Shown here piece after piece: positions 42,121 through 55,000 of a stretch of 64,000 nucleotides of DNA (the stretch's first letter is position 1; each line of letters opens with the position of its first letter). The notes beneath the pieces are model-generated. The model made no database searches. It was not told the DNA's origin and saw only the letters and a program-made list of their open reading frames with translations. Origin of the DNA: Micropterix aruncella (Eukaryota; Arthropoda; Insecta; Lepidoptera; Micropterigidae); NCBI GenBank assembly GCA_944548615.1, contig OX155964.1, positions 15,426,484 through 15,490,483 of the forward strand. Direction: 5' to 3'. Both the position numbers and the translations under genes were made by a program.

Positions 42121-43441
42121 TTGAGATGGAATACGCCTAAAATCTATTTAAAAATGTACTATACACGGCTACAAACTCTCAACTGTTTGCAAACCGTTAT
42201 TAATTGGTTCAGCTCCTATCTCAGAGCCAGACAACAGCGTATAAAAGTAGGCGATCGATCATCCGAATGGGTTAATCTAACAGCTGGAGTTCCACAAGGT
42301 GCGGTTCTGCCCCCGCTTCTTTTCTCAATTTTATAAATCCTATCTCCAACCAAGCTCGTGGACATACTCATCTGTATGCAGATGGTGTTCAAATATATAA
42401 TCATTTCTCTCCCGAAAACATCAATGCCTCGATCGCCATCATGAACTCTGATCTTCAGGCCATTTGTGAATGGTGTGCGCTGATGCGTCTACTAATCAAC
42501 CCTTTGAAATCCCAGGCTATACTCATTGGAGGTCGTAAATTGTTCTCCAGAGTAAATGTAAAATCCCTTCCGCTTTTAAAACTGAACGACATCACCATAC
42601 CATTGTCGCAAAAAGTGAAAGATCTTGGTCTAATTATCGATGAACATTTCTCCTGGCAACCACACGTGGGCGAGGTAAGTCGTAAAATATTTGCTAGTTT
42701 TCACCCTCTGCAAACACTCAGAAGATTTCTTCCTATGGACACAAAAAAATCTCTTGCACAGTCTCTCCTCTTACCTTTCCTTGACTATGCAGATGTGGCT
42801 TATCTCGATTTATCAGAGGAACTGCTCAACAAACTTGAACGTTTGAATACGATTCATCTTCGGTCTACGTAAGTATGATCACGTGTCCGACTATAGGGCA
42901 CAGTTAAAGTGGTTGCCAGTACGCCAAAGAAGAAATGTTCATATACTTGCTCTCCTATATCGTGTACTCTCCCAATTAACACCATCCTATCTCCACGAGC
43001 TTTTTGAACCACTAAGTTCCCACGGTCTCGTAATTCGGTCAGCCTCTGACAGTTTATTAAAAATTTCGAGTCATAATAGTGATTTCTATTCCTATTCTTT
43101 CTGTGTCCATGGTGCAAGACTCTGGAACCTCCCAGCAAATATACGAAACTCGCCTTCTTTACCATCGTTTAAGACTCACCTTAAGGATTACTACCTTTCT
43201 AAGAAGTAACCAGTTCTTCCCTTTCTCTCCTGTTCCTCTCCAAATTTTCTCTTCTCGGGCATTATTAGTTTTAAATTCTTCCACTTGTCTGTATGTTATG
43301 TAATAATCTTTATTTTCACAGTGCGCGCATGTACCACTGTGTTTAGGTTAGTTGTAAGACATTTACACGTGGCAATAACCTCGCCTTTTTGTATACGAAT
43401 TAAGTGCAAATAAAGAATTTATTATTATTATTATTATTATT
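42121..43441 (+). pseudogene. Jockey-like LINE RT, two frameshifts and a YADG site
   Basis: Three consecutive frames give one RT: 42121-42336 (FSSYLRARQQRIKVGDRSSE and AGVPQGAVLPPLLFSIL, motif B), then after a frameshift THLYADGVQIYNHF and 42441-42872 (INPLKSQAILIGG, KDLGLIIDEHFSW, KLERLNTIHL), then after a second frameshift near 42870 SDYRAQLKWLPVRQRRNVHI to a stop at 43209. The catalytic motif reads YADG instead of YADD. The 3' UTR ends in AATAAAGAA and a (TTA)n tail near 43441. The closest relative here is 20489-21487. Confidence 0.85.
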
Positions 43442-44484
43442 ACTACAATTAGTACTCATTTTGATACATTTTTGGACGCGAATAAAATCAACATTATATT
43501 AAATATTTACCCCCAACCCCCTTACCCTACAAAGTGCGTATAAATTTAAATTATTAATATTAATTATTACCTATTTGTTTACTCAAGGTCAGTTCAATTC
43601 GATGCATCTCATTACATTGGAAATATTCTTGTTTTTCACCCCCACCCTTTTCCATATTGCATATATAATTGAATACAAAATATATTAATTTTCTAATTGA
43701 CTTGCTGTTCATTTTGATTTGTGACATGATTATATTGAAACATATTTTTCTTTATCTACCCTTACCCACCTCTATATTAAAAAAAATATATTATTTGTGT
43801 AGTCGCTTTACACTTTATTTTGGTAAATCATTGTTATATTCAAATGGTTATATTCAAAAATATTTATTATTCAACCCCCATTAAATCATCTATTATCTAG
43901 TAATGAAATAAAAAAAAAATCTTTTAGAAAGTCGTTTTTAATTACTTTAAGGAACATTCACCGTCAAATTTAAAGGAAATCGAACAATGTCTTTGATCGT
44001 AGTCGTGCCACCAACAAACAGACGAAAAGCAAAACGGTCGATTTAAAACAGGACCTCGCGCCGCTCGGTGAAATAAGTTTCAGAAATGTCCTTGGCAATA
44101 TAGTAGATTTGTTGGAACATACCTGGTGTATAGGTATTTTAAAAAATATATTTCTTTGAGGTCGTGGAACTACAGACTGATATAAAAATCAAAATGAAAA
44201 CTTTACATCGACATTTTCCACGATCATAATATACGAGTACGTACATTAACATAGTATCACACCTAACACAGGTAGTGCTTAGAATAGGTTAATTGTTTCA
44301 TCTGTTTCTTATTAGGATGTCATAATTATTATTACCTGATGTTGGTGTCAAAAAATCACCACATTATTCATTCCAGCGCTGGAAGCGGCTATTATATCAA
44401 TAACTGGCCAATGTTTAGAACTGATGGGAACTATGTTTGGGCCGCGTTAAGCAGAAAATATCCGACAAACAGAACAGAAAACTG
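43442..44484. other. No gene seen
   Basis: AT-rich noncoding sequence with C-rich short tracts (CCCCCAACCCCC near 43511). Confidence 0.4.
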
Positions 44485-44523
44485 AGATAATCGCTGTTAA
44501 AATTATTTTAACAGCGATTATCT
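44485..44523. repeat. Perfect 18-bp hairpin
   Basis: AGATAATCGCTGTTAAAA and its exact complement are separated by 3 bases. It is not followed by a T-run typical of a terminator and sits in noncoding DNA. Confidence 0.9.
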
Positions 44524-44773
44524 TAATATTGATTCCAAAGCTAAAATAAAGGTTTTTTCAAATTGCCAATATAAGCTTTCATTTATTTGTAAATTGTTGA
44601 TGTATAGTTATTGTTATAATTGATTGGTTTTAATTGACTTGTGTGGTTTACTTGGTTTTTGATAAACAGATAAAAATGTAAACATGTTCCTAACTTCATG
44701 TTTATACTCTTTATTGTGAAACTTCACAATCGGCGTGTTTATTGTCGTACGATAATATCTTCCAACCAACCCT
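44524..44773. other. No gene seen
   Basis: AT-rich spacer. Confidence 0.4.
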
Positions 44774-44943
44774 ACTATGAAATGTTTATGTGTAAGTGTG
44801 TGTCTTATTATTGAATTCGATCGACAGAATTAAAATGCAATTCCGTTAATTTTATCCCAATGAAAAATGGTAACCCAGCTGAGAATCGAACCCGGAACAT
44901 TACAAAATAAGATCAGGCGACTTAACCGCTATGCCACCGGGCC
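44774..44943 (-). mobile_element. tRNA-derived SINE, copy 2
   Basis: Minus-strand head GGCCCGGTGGCATAGCGGTT (A box), then CTTATTTT where copy 1 has CTTACACT, and CCGGGTTCGATTCTCAG (B box with a decayed T stem). The 3' body (CGTTAATTTTATCCC inverted, AAGTGTGTGTCTTATTATTG) matches copy 1 at 11049-11224. More diverged than copy 1. Confidence 0.8.
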
Positions 44944-45607
44944 GTGTAATGCTATAGATAATGATGTAGGGTTTAGATGCTTTTTGCTTAATCGAAACGA
45001 AGACTAAATAGTTCATAATGTAACGATTAAGTAGCTTGGATCAGCTATTCTCATTCTACACAAAAAGAATTACAACGAACCAACAAAAGAATCTTTCACG
45101 GATTATTCCAGTTGGGTGACAGAATCAAATAAGCAAGAGTTTAAGATTTTGCCATTCGGCTCTTGTTGTTTTTGTAAGCAAAATCAATATCCTTTAGAAA
45201 TCGATTCTTAAATAAATAAATAAATTGTCCTCTAGGCAAAATCGATCCAAAGTCAAATTAATATTATCAGTTGAACTAAAAATAGCTATTGATTATTCAG
45301 AATGTGACTTATCGAATAATGAAATTAAAACAGGAAGCGTTGGTTATTTTTTAACCCAAAAACAGAACCACACGATTTTTATGTGTAAGGAGAGACCTCA
45401 GAAAAATATCCGAAATGGGCGGACTCTCAGAGCGCTCTCACGTTTAAATTAATTGCAATTAATTTAGGGCCTAAATAAAAAATGTGGCTAGGTGCTGCCC
45501 TTGATAATTAACCAGTTAATATAATGAAATTATAAAAAACACAGTTAACGCTTACATTGTAGGTGTAATCGCGTCTGCAAGTTTTCGAGGTCAGTTTAAA
45601 GCCTTAA
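44944..45607. other. No gene seen
   Basis: The ORF at 45225-45452 has no recognisable motif. Confidence 0.4.
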
Positions 45608-45740
45608 TGGTTGACTGTAAGATATCGCTATAGCGATAAGTCCGCCATTTATGCATAAATTGTCTTTTTTTATAAAACCAGTGTAATATTCATTAAGTTA
45701 TGTTTTTATAGCACAATAAAGATATTCTATTCTATTCTTA
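45608..45740 (+). mobile_element. LINE 3' UTR fragment
   Basis: Nearly identical to 21640-21769: ATCGCTATAGCGATAAGTCC, AATTGTCTTTTTTT, AATATTCATTAAGTTATG and the TATTCTATTC tail. The copy consists of the 3' UTR alone, a very short 5'-truncated insertion. Confidence 0.85.
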
Positions 45741-46784
45741 ATGTCCAAGGCAATGAGCAACTTGTTTGAGTTCAATTTATAAATTGATTCCTTATCGAGG
45801 GATTTACTTACAAAGTTTTTTTAATTAATGCTTATATTTTTCAAAAACCTCATAACACTAAAATTCCTCAGATATGGTAGTTCCCAGGCATCATGCGCTC
45901 CGCTTATAAGACTGTCGAAATTGAAATTTGTCTGACTACTTGTATGGTCATGAATATAAAATAGTACGTACTTACTTAACGATTTTTCTCTCTTGAGCTT
46001 CGTTATGAGTGGTTCACTCCAATATTCTTGAGCTAAAATTAAACACTACAGTGAGCACTCAATGTCACATATTTGACTATCAAGATGTGACGCCATGAAA
46101 TATGATAAAGATAAATATTGTTTTAACTCTCGAAAACGATTGACTTTTATTTTTAGTTACTGCCCCAAATAAAGAACTATAACTCTTATAACATTCACTT
46201 CGAATATTGAATTTTACTAATAATAGAAATTGAATTTAAAAAAATCCAAATTAGCAGAAGTGTAGGTTATTACGCAAAAAAATACGTGCATTACAAATCG
46301 TGAATAAATTGGAGGTATCGCCATCAGCCAATAAAATAAATAAGAATCGCAATCCAATAAATGAATCAGTTTATAATTTCTTTTAAATTACGTTTATAAT
46401 AAAGTGAATATATTAAACTATTACAACTTGATAGATGAAAACGTCGTTAACAAATATGAATATGCAGAACCGTATGGTAATACGATGCTCTTGAACAACA
46501 TGCCATTAGATGGACATCACGGTCTGATTATCTGTATCAGAGGAATCCAAACTTTTTTGCCCCGTAGACCATTTGCTAATTTTTCTTGTTTGCCGTAGAC
46601 ACCTTGCCTGCCTAATATTAAATTTCCTTATACTAATTAAATTTAAACATGTTTTTGACAGCTGATACAGCGCTGCTTACTTTAATATACCCTTATTTGT
46701 GGAGAGGAAAATTGTTAAAGAAGAAAAACATGTACAATGTGTATTCGTACCTATTAATTAACAACTAAATATATTAAACGGAAT
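45741..46784. other. No gene seen
   Basis: AT-rich noncoding sequence. Confidence 0.4.
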
Positions 46785-47125
46785 AAAAACACGACTGCTG
46801 TTACAGTAAGTGAACTACTGTATCTATAAATATTTCTATTACTTTTTTTAATGAAATATTTGCGGTTTTTGTACTTATCCATATATATTATCGGAATGCA
46901 TCCAGTTAGACCACCTATCATTTGACACTAAACACGATATATTTATGTTAATTTATTGACATTTGGGGATTTAGATATTTAGACAATTAATTACTTTATA
47001 TTTGGACAGCTAAGATAACCTATCATGATTGACATGACATTAGGATTCTAACAATACTATATATTTCTATATCAGTTTAGGCGTTTAGAAGTTATGGTGG
47101 AATAAAAAAACGGAAAACATTACAA
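46785..47125. repeat. Dispersed repeat family B, copy 2
   Basis: Begins AACACGACTGCTGTTACAG and ends near TTTAGAAGTTATGGTGG, the reverse complement order of 14870-15345. It lacks the internal duplication seen in copy 1. Confidence 0.65.
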
Positions 47126-47530
47126 TCGAACATTACTTGAACACATTACAATCCTTTTTGTTAGGCTGTCGTGTTATAAACAGGTAGCTCCGCCGCTCCG
47201 TGACAGAACGTTGCCAGTCAGGATTTTTGAAATGTGCACAGTCAAATGCTTGGTACATATTAATCGTCTAATTTATAAATCGGCAACTTCAACAAAGCCT
47301 GCAACGGAGTAGCGCAACGACATATTTTCGTATATATTATCTCTTTCTTGCAACTACATAACTCAGAAAGGTATCTAGGCGCTAGAAAGAAAACGTGGAG
47401 TTTAGTTTCATTTTCAGAACGTTGCCAGCTGTAGAATTTGGTTCGGTGTAGTAAATGATTTCATTCGACAACTTATAAAACGAAATATATTTATCTCTTT
47501 CACGCACCCACACGCGACATTATATTAGAT
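47126..47530. repeat. Decayed tandem pair (about 210-bp units)
   Basis: AGAACGTTGCCAG starts units at about 47206 and 47415. Both contain a TTATAAA/CAAC block and a TATATT..TCTCTTTC block at similar offsets. Confidence 0.5.
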
Positions 47531-48439
47531 AGGAAACTGATTTTTTAGTAAATGTGTTATTATGACTGAGAACGCTAATGAAATATATCCCATATAAATA
47601 TATTTTCTTCGTTGTGAAAGACCTACAGGTATAACTTTTGTCTCGATTATTGTATGTAAAAATTGATTTCACTTATCGATATGTTTAATATGTAGGATAC
47701 TGTACGGGCTGTTGTAGAGAAGCCAGGTGCATCAGCTGTCATTGCGTTCTGTCGGTTATCCCATTTTAGTAGCCAATATGATTTTTGACCGGTATGCGGG
47801 CGTATTTTGAATACAACTATTCTGTGATCACGACGCACGCACAAAGCTTTCGACAACGCGACAAAGTTCGACAATCCGCCTGAAAATGCTGTTTCTTAAA
47901 ATTAGTCTTAGGTTAGGCGGTTGGGGGAAACTGGATGCATACATATAAGAGGTACACATAGTCGACGCAAGTCTATAAGAACGCCGGAAACATGCAGCTG
48001 GTGAAAGCAGCAATTAAACAATATACAATCTATAAATCTATAAATATTATATTACATAATGTGCGGGGAAAATTTATTTTTTATCTCTATGAAAATATTT
48101 TTGATAATTGATAATATACAACGGTGGAGGGCCACGTTTTATTTTATTTTTTGGCTTTCTTTCCTGTTTTCTTTTTTTTTCAAATAATATTATTAAAATA
48201 CTATTATTATATATTTTATACACCATAATTGTGCATCTAGAGACAGAGCTAAGAAGCCTTGTTAGATGTGCATAACACTGTTTGTTACTTGAGTTATGTC
48301 GAGCCACAGCCACAAGTGGCCGGCGACAAGTTGCTGACACGCTTTTTCCTACATTTTGTATGGACTCACCGTACACGAGCGGCCGGTGGCCGCACACCCT
48401 ACCTCTCCCTCGCACTCGCCACTCGCTACTCTGTAATAG
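47531..48439. other. No gene seen
   Basis: No recognised motif. ORFs at 47647-48415 are not family-like. Confidence 0.35.
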
Positions 48440-48620
48440 ACAAAATTACTAAGACTGTAACAAGGATGGAGCCCTGGGGACACCACTGTGTTCTATTCGC
48501 TTGGTTGACGAGCCGTCACCGATTCTTACTCGCAGCGTCCAGTTGGATAAAAATCCTTTTATATATGCGAGCAGTTGTCCTCTGATGCCTAGGTGCTTAA
48601 GCTTAGCCAATAGAACTCGA
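48440..48620 (-). pseudogene. LINE RT scrap (motif A-B region)
   Basis: Minus strand reads LLAKLKHLGIRGQLLAYIKG, FLSNWTLRVRIGDGSSTKRI and EHSGVPRAPSLLQS, the stretch between motifs A and B of a Jockey-like RT. The Gln of GVPQG is Arg and the frame then shifts. Confidence 0.7.
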
Positions 48621-49603
48621 CGACTATCGGTGGCTGTGGCCGGTGGCTCGTTTGCGCCGAGCTTAAGCTGTTCTTTTACAATGCTTAATTTCTTTACTTC
48701 GGTGACAATGTCCCTACTTTTTTGTACAAGCATTAAATACATATATAAATATTTCACCAACACGTACTGCTCGAAAAAGCAATGTCAGACCGTAGTGTGT
48801 GGAGATTTTTTGTGTTCAAACATCGCTCTCATAACCTACCAGAGCTAAACAAACAGTTTATTTGAAAAGTTAACTCCCCCCCCCCCCACAATATATGTGA
48901 ACGAGCTGTTCAAACGTTAAAGAAAGTAACAGCATTGTTTTACTGCTATGGCTGTATTACAAAATAAAAACAGTTTTTCTCTATATACTTGCGTTATTTT
49001 TTTATAGCCTCTCAAAACCGCTTTATCGGTTTTGCAGCATATTTATGCGGATACTGTACACTATCGCCAACGAGTGATTTTACATACAATTTATCGAAAT
49101 AGGCTAATGAGCCGAGCGGCATTTGTTAATTAAAACGGTGCTAATAAATCACGTTGATAAATAACTTTTAGTAATATCTCATCCAGCTTGATCAGCACAA
49201 CGACCCGCTCATTAGAGAGAGTTGTCAAATCTAATAAATAGCTAATAATATATTCATGTGTGGTGGCTGCGCCATTACGCACCGTCGGCTCGCAGCTTCG
49301 CGATAGAGTGCTATGCTTTTTGTACTGTGATTTAATGGACGAGCGAGGCGTCTGTTGTTCTAGAGTTGGAATGTCGCATTTGTCATGTTTTGCCATCTCG
49401 GCTAGGCATTTCAATTCTTCTGCTCCCGTAGCCGCGATAAAAGAGAGATAAATTATTGAACAAGATCGACCGCGGCGCCGCAGAATGGTGATATAATTGG
49501 ATGTTGCATGCATTTGAATTCCGTTATTATAACTATATGAATTCATGAAAATATCGATGGTCCCTTTTAACAATAAAGGCTTAAAGTAGTAGAAGTAGCG
49601 CAA
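48621..49603. other. No gene seen; poly-C at about 48877-48889
   Basis: A run of 12-13 C lies next to AT-rich sequence. Other ORFs lack motifs. Confidence 0.4.
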
Positions 49604-49981
49604 AAATGTATTTTAAAAATAATCGCACGTAACCCGTATCGATTTCCGTCAGACACTCTTTACATCCAGTCCGAGGTTTTGGATGTAAGACAGCTTTATA
49701 TTCGCATGGCCCTAATATATACTAAAAATAAAATGACCCCTTATAATCAACAAAGAGTTGCAAAGACGAGAGCAACAAAAACTGGTGATATGATGGTGCC
49801 AAGAACTTACACAGCATTTGACCAGCGCCATTTCACGTTCATTGGCCCTAGAATGTACAACAATCTTTCCGAAGCAATTAAAAGTAGTGAGAACACATCC
49901 ACTTTTAAAAAATCACTAACCAATTGGTTGTTGGAGGTGGGTAGGGACGGTTTAGGGAATATGCTGACTGTTGTATTTTGA
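49604..49981 (+). pseudogene. LINE RT C-terminal fragment
   Basis: Open from about 49604 to the stop at 49979-49981: LKIIARNPYRFPSDTLYIQS, LDVRQLYIRMALIYTKNK, VPRTYTAFDQRHFTFIGPRM, NTSTFKKSLTNWLLE. This is the thumb/C-terminal tail of a CR1/Jockey-type ORF2. There is no catalytic region. Confidence 0.75.
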
Positions 49982-50034
49982 ATGATAGTATTTAGTACTT
50001 AGTATTTGGTCCATTAAAGAAAATTCATAGAGTC

Positions 50035-50230
50035 CATTAGAGAAAATTCGTGGAAGGAATTGAAGGCTATACCGGAAAACGCCTACAAAAAGTGTTTTGA
50101 AGATTGGAAAAAATGCTGGCGAATGTGTGTTGCATCAAATGGGGACTACTTTGAAGGTGACAAAATAAACATTGACGATTAAACGAAAATTGTGTGTTGT
50201 TTAATTTAATAATTCCCGGTACTTTTTAGA
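50035..50230 (+). pseudogene. Mariner transposase C-terminus and 3' end
   Basis: Reads ENSWKELKAIPENAYKKCFE, DWKKCWRMCVASNGDYFEGD and KINIDD stop (50179-50181), the last about 45 residues of a mariner transposase, with no lesion. The following CCCGGTACTTTTTAGACAG resembles a mariner terminal inverted repeat. The rest of the element is absent. Confidence 0.8.
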
Positions 50231-50794
50231 CAGAGTAGTATGTCATTTCCCGATTATTTCAGATTTTTCATAAAATTATCATCAAAATTAAGGGTTACAT
50301 TTTTTAATACAATTAAAACAAAAAGATAAGTATTTTGCGTAATAAAAATCATGATTTGAATTTAAAAATATATATAAAGTTAGGACCTAGTTAGCAAGTT
50401 AGCAAAACTAAAAATGCGTTTACCTCAAAATCACTTTTTTAGAATAACCCACTATCACTATCGGGTAGCGATATGTCATATTAGAGATCTTTTTATTTGG
50501 TGTAATTACTTATATGACAGCTCTTCTTAAGGCGTTGTGGTAAAGAAGTTATATACGGCAATGAACGCCGATAGTGGTTAGTTTTACTTAGTAATTCGTG
50601 TGATAGATGCGATACAAAGGGTCGGAATCGACTCGGCAAGTGTCACGTAGGCCAGAAGTTGTTGTTTGGCTTTCGTTTCATGCTGTATTACCTTTTATTG
50701 CTGTATACCTATTTTTATTTTGCGAAATGACTAAAGACTAAGTAGTATAAGAGTAATAATGAGAGAATAATCCGTGCCTTTACCGATAAGACAA
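50231..50794. other. No gene seen
   Basis: AT-rich noncoding sequence. Confidence 0.4.
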
Positions 50795-51125
50795 CTTGAA
50801 AACCTGAGCGGGTTTAAAAATTCTTTAAAGAGACATTTACTCAACTTATGAATTCCCCCCTCCCCTCCCGTCTCCTTTGCTTGTCCTTATATTTCACTCC
50901 TCCCTTCAATACGAGTTGGCATACGTTACTAATCACTGAATTATATTTTATACTATGATGACTTTTTTGTAAGTGTATTTATTTATTACTTGTAAATTTA
51001 TTTGCCCACATAAACCTTCAGTCACAATAACCCTGGCGGTATGGTCGGTAGATATTGCCACTTGGCAATAGGCCCACCACATTGTATTCTTTTGTGTGTG
51101 CAATAAAGCTTTTCAAACAAACAAG
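50795..51125 (+). mobile_element. LINE 3' end
   Basis: NLSGFKNSLKRHLLNL stop (about 50800-50851) matches the C-terminal end of LINE ORF2. The 3' UTR runs to GTGCAATAAAGCTTTTC and CAAACAAAC at about 51125. Confidence 0.6.
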
Positions 51126-51764
51126 AATAATACTAATATTTGTTAATTTATTTCTCGTTAAACACCTAAAAATTGAAATATAAAAAACTCAAATACCACT
51201 AAGACATTAGAGGTAAGATTTGGTTTTTAAATATAACTAAAATATACCTTAATATACATGCCACTCACAAGTTCAAAGGTGGCCCAGGGCTCATACACAT
51301 AGTAGCATTCTCTTTTCCGAATTGGTATACATTTTTAATGAGCAGTCTGGCATTTAGTTAAATACATCGGAAAGTTGAGAACCATTATGATTAAATATGA
51401 CATTAGAGCCATTTTTAATTTAATTGATTTTCATTTATTGGCGATTACGATTAAATAAGATGCTGGTTGATCAGGGGAATCACTAAGATTTTAATAATCC
51501 CTAAAGTGCGCTTTCTTAAATGCGCTCTTATTTTAAATGTGAGTCTTCGGTATGGAATCCACACTTTAAATCGTGTTCCAATAGCAATAAATGGATTCAA
51601 AGAAAGTATCTGCGAATGTTGTCAATCAAATGCCGACTTAAAAATCAGATAATTCGCTACAAAAAAAGACCGCCTGCTTTAAAATTTGTATAATTGTAAA
51701 ACGCCGTCAGGTGGCAGAGTTATTATTCCAGTACAAAATTTTACATTACAAAGTCGAAACAATA
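51126..51764. other. No gene seen
   Basis: AT-rich noncoding sequence. Confidence 0.4.
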
Positions 51765-51886
51765 TAAAATGGATTTACTGCGTGAAGTTTGTAGCACTCG
51801 ACGTCGCAACCATCGTTGTCCAGGGTAGGCTCCGTTTATTGGTGTTTATAATGTTAAACAACCGCGATAGTCTTCGATTTCATAGT
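51765..51886. repeat. Penelope-like palindromic element, decayed copy 3
   Basis: GGATTTACTGCGTGAAGTTTG and CGTTGTCCAGGGTAGGC are followed directly by TTTATAATGTTAAACAACCG and CGATAGTCTTCGATTT. The left arm and the right-hand end are kept, and the inner right arm is deleted. Confidence 0.6.
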
Positions 51887-52599
51887 GATACCTCTAGCAT
51901 TGAGAACATATCTTAAATGTCACAAAAAAAAAATATGAACCTGGACTTATCGAGAAAACATACCGGATTTAATATCGCCATCCTTAGTATATAACCATAA
52001 CAATTATATCAATATATTTCGTGTCAGTTTATATTCTTACAGAGCTACACTTTTAATATACCATAATTTTATTTTCCCTTATATTGTACATTAAAAAAGT
52101 AATAATAATCTCATATTTGTTGTCGGTTACCATTCAATTGTTCTCTCATTGTTAAATTAAATATGGACTCATATTTAATTGAAATGTGAAATTGAAACTC
52201 ATATAAAATGAAATATGTAGTCATGTAATCGTATAATGTTATAACAATATTTTGTTTGAATAGCAAATAAAATAAAATAAATAAAATACCCAATTTATTT
52301 TTTTTATGAACTGAAACGTCAAAAAACGATTGAGAAACGTCAACCATATTAGAATGATAAAAAATAAAGAAATTAATAGGTTTAATGATTTATATTTATT
52401 TTGAAGGGGGATTATAGCGATGGAATATAAGGGGAGATCGTATATTAATGTGTGTATTGTTTTGAGGAGGGCGATAGTACACATGTATATGTACTATATA
52501 CATATATAGTACATATAGTTCCTAAGGCCTCGCCTCAAAGTGTTTTCAGTAATTCTGTAAAAAAAATAAATTTACCAAGGTGGAATATATTAATAATGG
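51887..52599. other. No gene seen
   Basis: AT-rich. A TATATGTACTATATACATATA palindromic patch is at about 52487-52510. Confidence 0.4.
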
Positions 52600-53060
52600 G
52601 TTTTCCAGGGCGGGTCGATGTTGACAGTCAGTGGAGAAACTTTATTACCAAAATGAGTGTTCGTTAGTGAATGGTTATCTCTCGCGGAGGTGACGGGAAT
52701 TGCCCACCAATATCGTGCGATTTGACCTTGCTAGACTTTTGGGGTTTTCTGAAGTCGCAGGCTTTTCTATACCAATGAGCCGCAGTCGACCGGTTCCCTC
52801 CAAGTCAACATAACCCAGGCCAACGCTCAAATTCAGCCGAATCTATGCGGCAGAGTCATTTAAAAGTGAACCTGTTGGATCCGTGCCGCTGTGCTGTGCG
52901 AAGCCGCGGCGGACACATGAACGATGTCATATTCCATACATTATGGGCCATGGGCCATTCAAATAAAAACATAATTTCGTTAATGCCTTACACACCGCCT
53001 TTTTTTATTGCAGAGACTGTCAATATCGACCCTCTTTTATTGGAAAACCCTATTTTATGA
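52600..53060 (+). pseudogene. DDE transposase relic (mariner-like)
   Basis: Broken frames read FDLARLLGFS-like text and QVNITQANAQIQPNLCGRVI, then CRCAVRSRGGHMNDVIFHT, which recall the C-terminal end of arthropod transposases of the WPPRSPDLTPxDFFLWG type. No catalytic motif survives. Confidence 0.4.
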
Positions 53061-53854
<794 letters not shown>

Positions 53855-53899
53855 AAATATTTGATAGTTTTGTGTATATATTCTTTTTAGAATTGATCA

Positions 53900-54241
<342 letters not shown>

Positions 54242-54309
54242 CTCTTGCACACACATACATACACATATAATCTGATGACACTATGATTTGTGTAATTCCT
54301 ATCTTATTT

Positions 54310-55000
54310 CTTATATCTTATACATATATTTATTTAAACAAAGCATTTACAATAAATATGCGTCGCTTATATTTATATCAATTTTTAATAAGTATTAACA
54401 ATTATTGACATAAAAATAACAATTGAACACGGCCGATACAAGCATTAGCATGTAAGTACTGCTGCTGCCCTACTGTGCCAGGACTTGTTCCAGGGCAGCG
54501 AGCTCTCTAGATTTTTATACACATATATTCGGCAATTTCAAAAAATATATATTTAAAAATATATATTACCATCACCATTACAAATTAAAACTAATAAACA
54601 AAACCGTAAATATTAAAAATAGAATACAGAACATAAATAATAGTGTTAAATAAAATAAAATGAAAAAAAAATGACAAATAATATTAAACAATACTAACCA
54701 AAATTAATGAATATGTAATAGTAATAAAAATAAAAAAGTCAAAGAAAATAATAAAAATAATAATAATAATAGGAATTGTCAGGGATAAAATTTAACCTCT
54801 AGACTTGAAACTGTCTGGGTATATTAATTTATGGATATTTTGCCGGTTGTCATGTTTCAACCAGGAGTCAATTTTAGCTTTAAAACAAGACTTAGGAATA
54901 TACATTTTTAAAACTTCGTCTAGCATATTAAATATCCTGGGGGCTATGTATACAAAATGCCTCTAATTGTATCACCATCCTATACCAATCGCTATTTCTT
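54310..55000 (-). pseudogene. LINE C-terminal fragment and 3' UTR
   Basis: Minus strand from about 54990 reads HFVYIAPRIFNMLDEVLKMY, IPKSCFKAKIDSWLKHDNRQ and PDSFKSRG stop (about 54798), a LINE ORF2 C-terminus. The 3' UTR continues left to about 54330 and shares a CTGGAACAAGTCC-like block with other LINE tails. Confidence 0.65.

Noticed and set aside
48877..48889. Poly-C as a structural or regulatory element
   Set aside because: A lone homopolymer without a partner or context.
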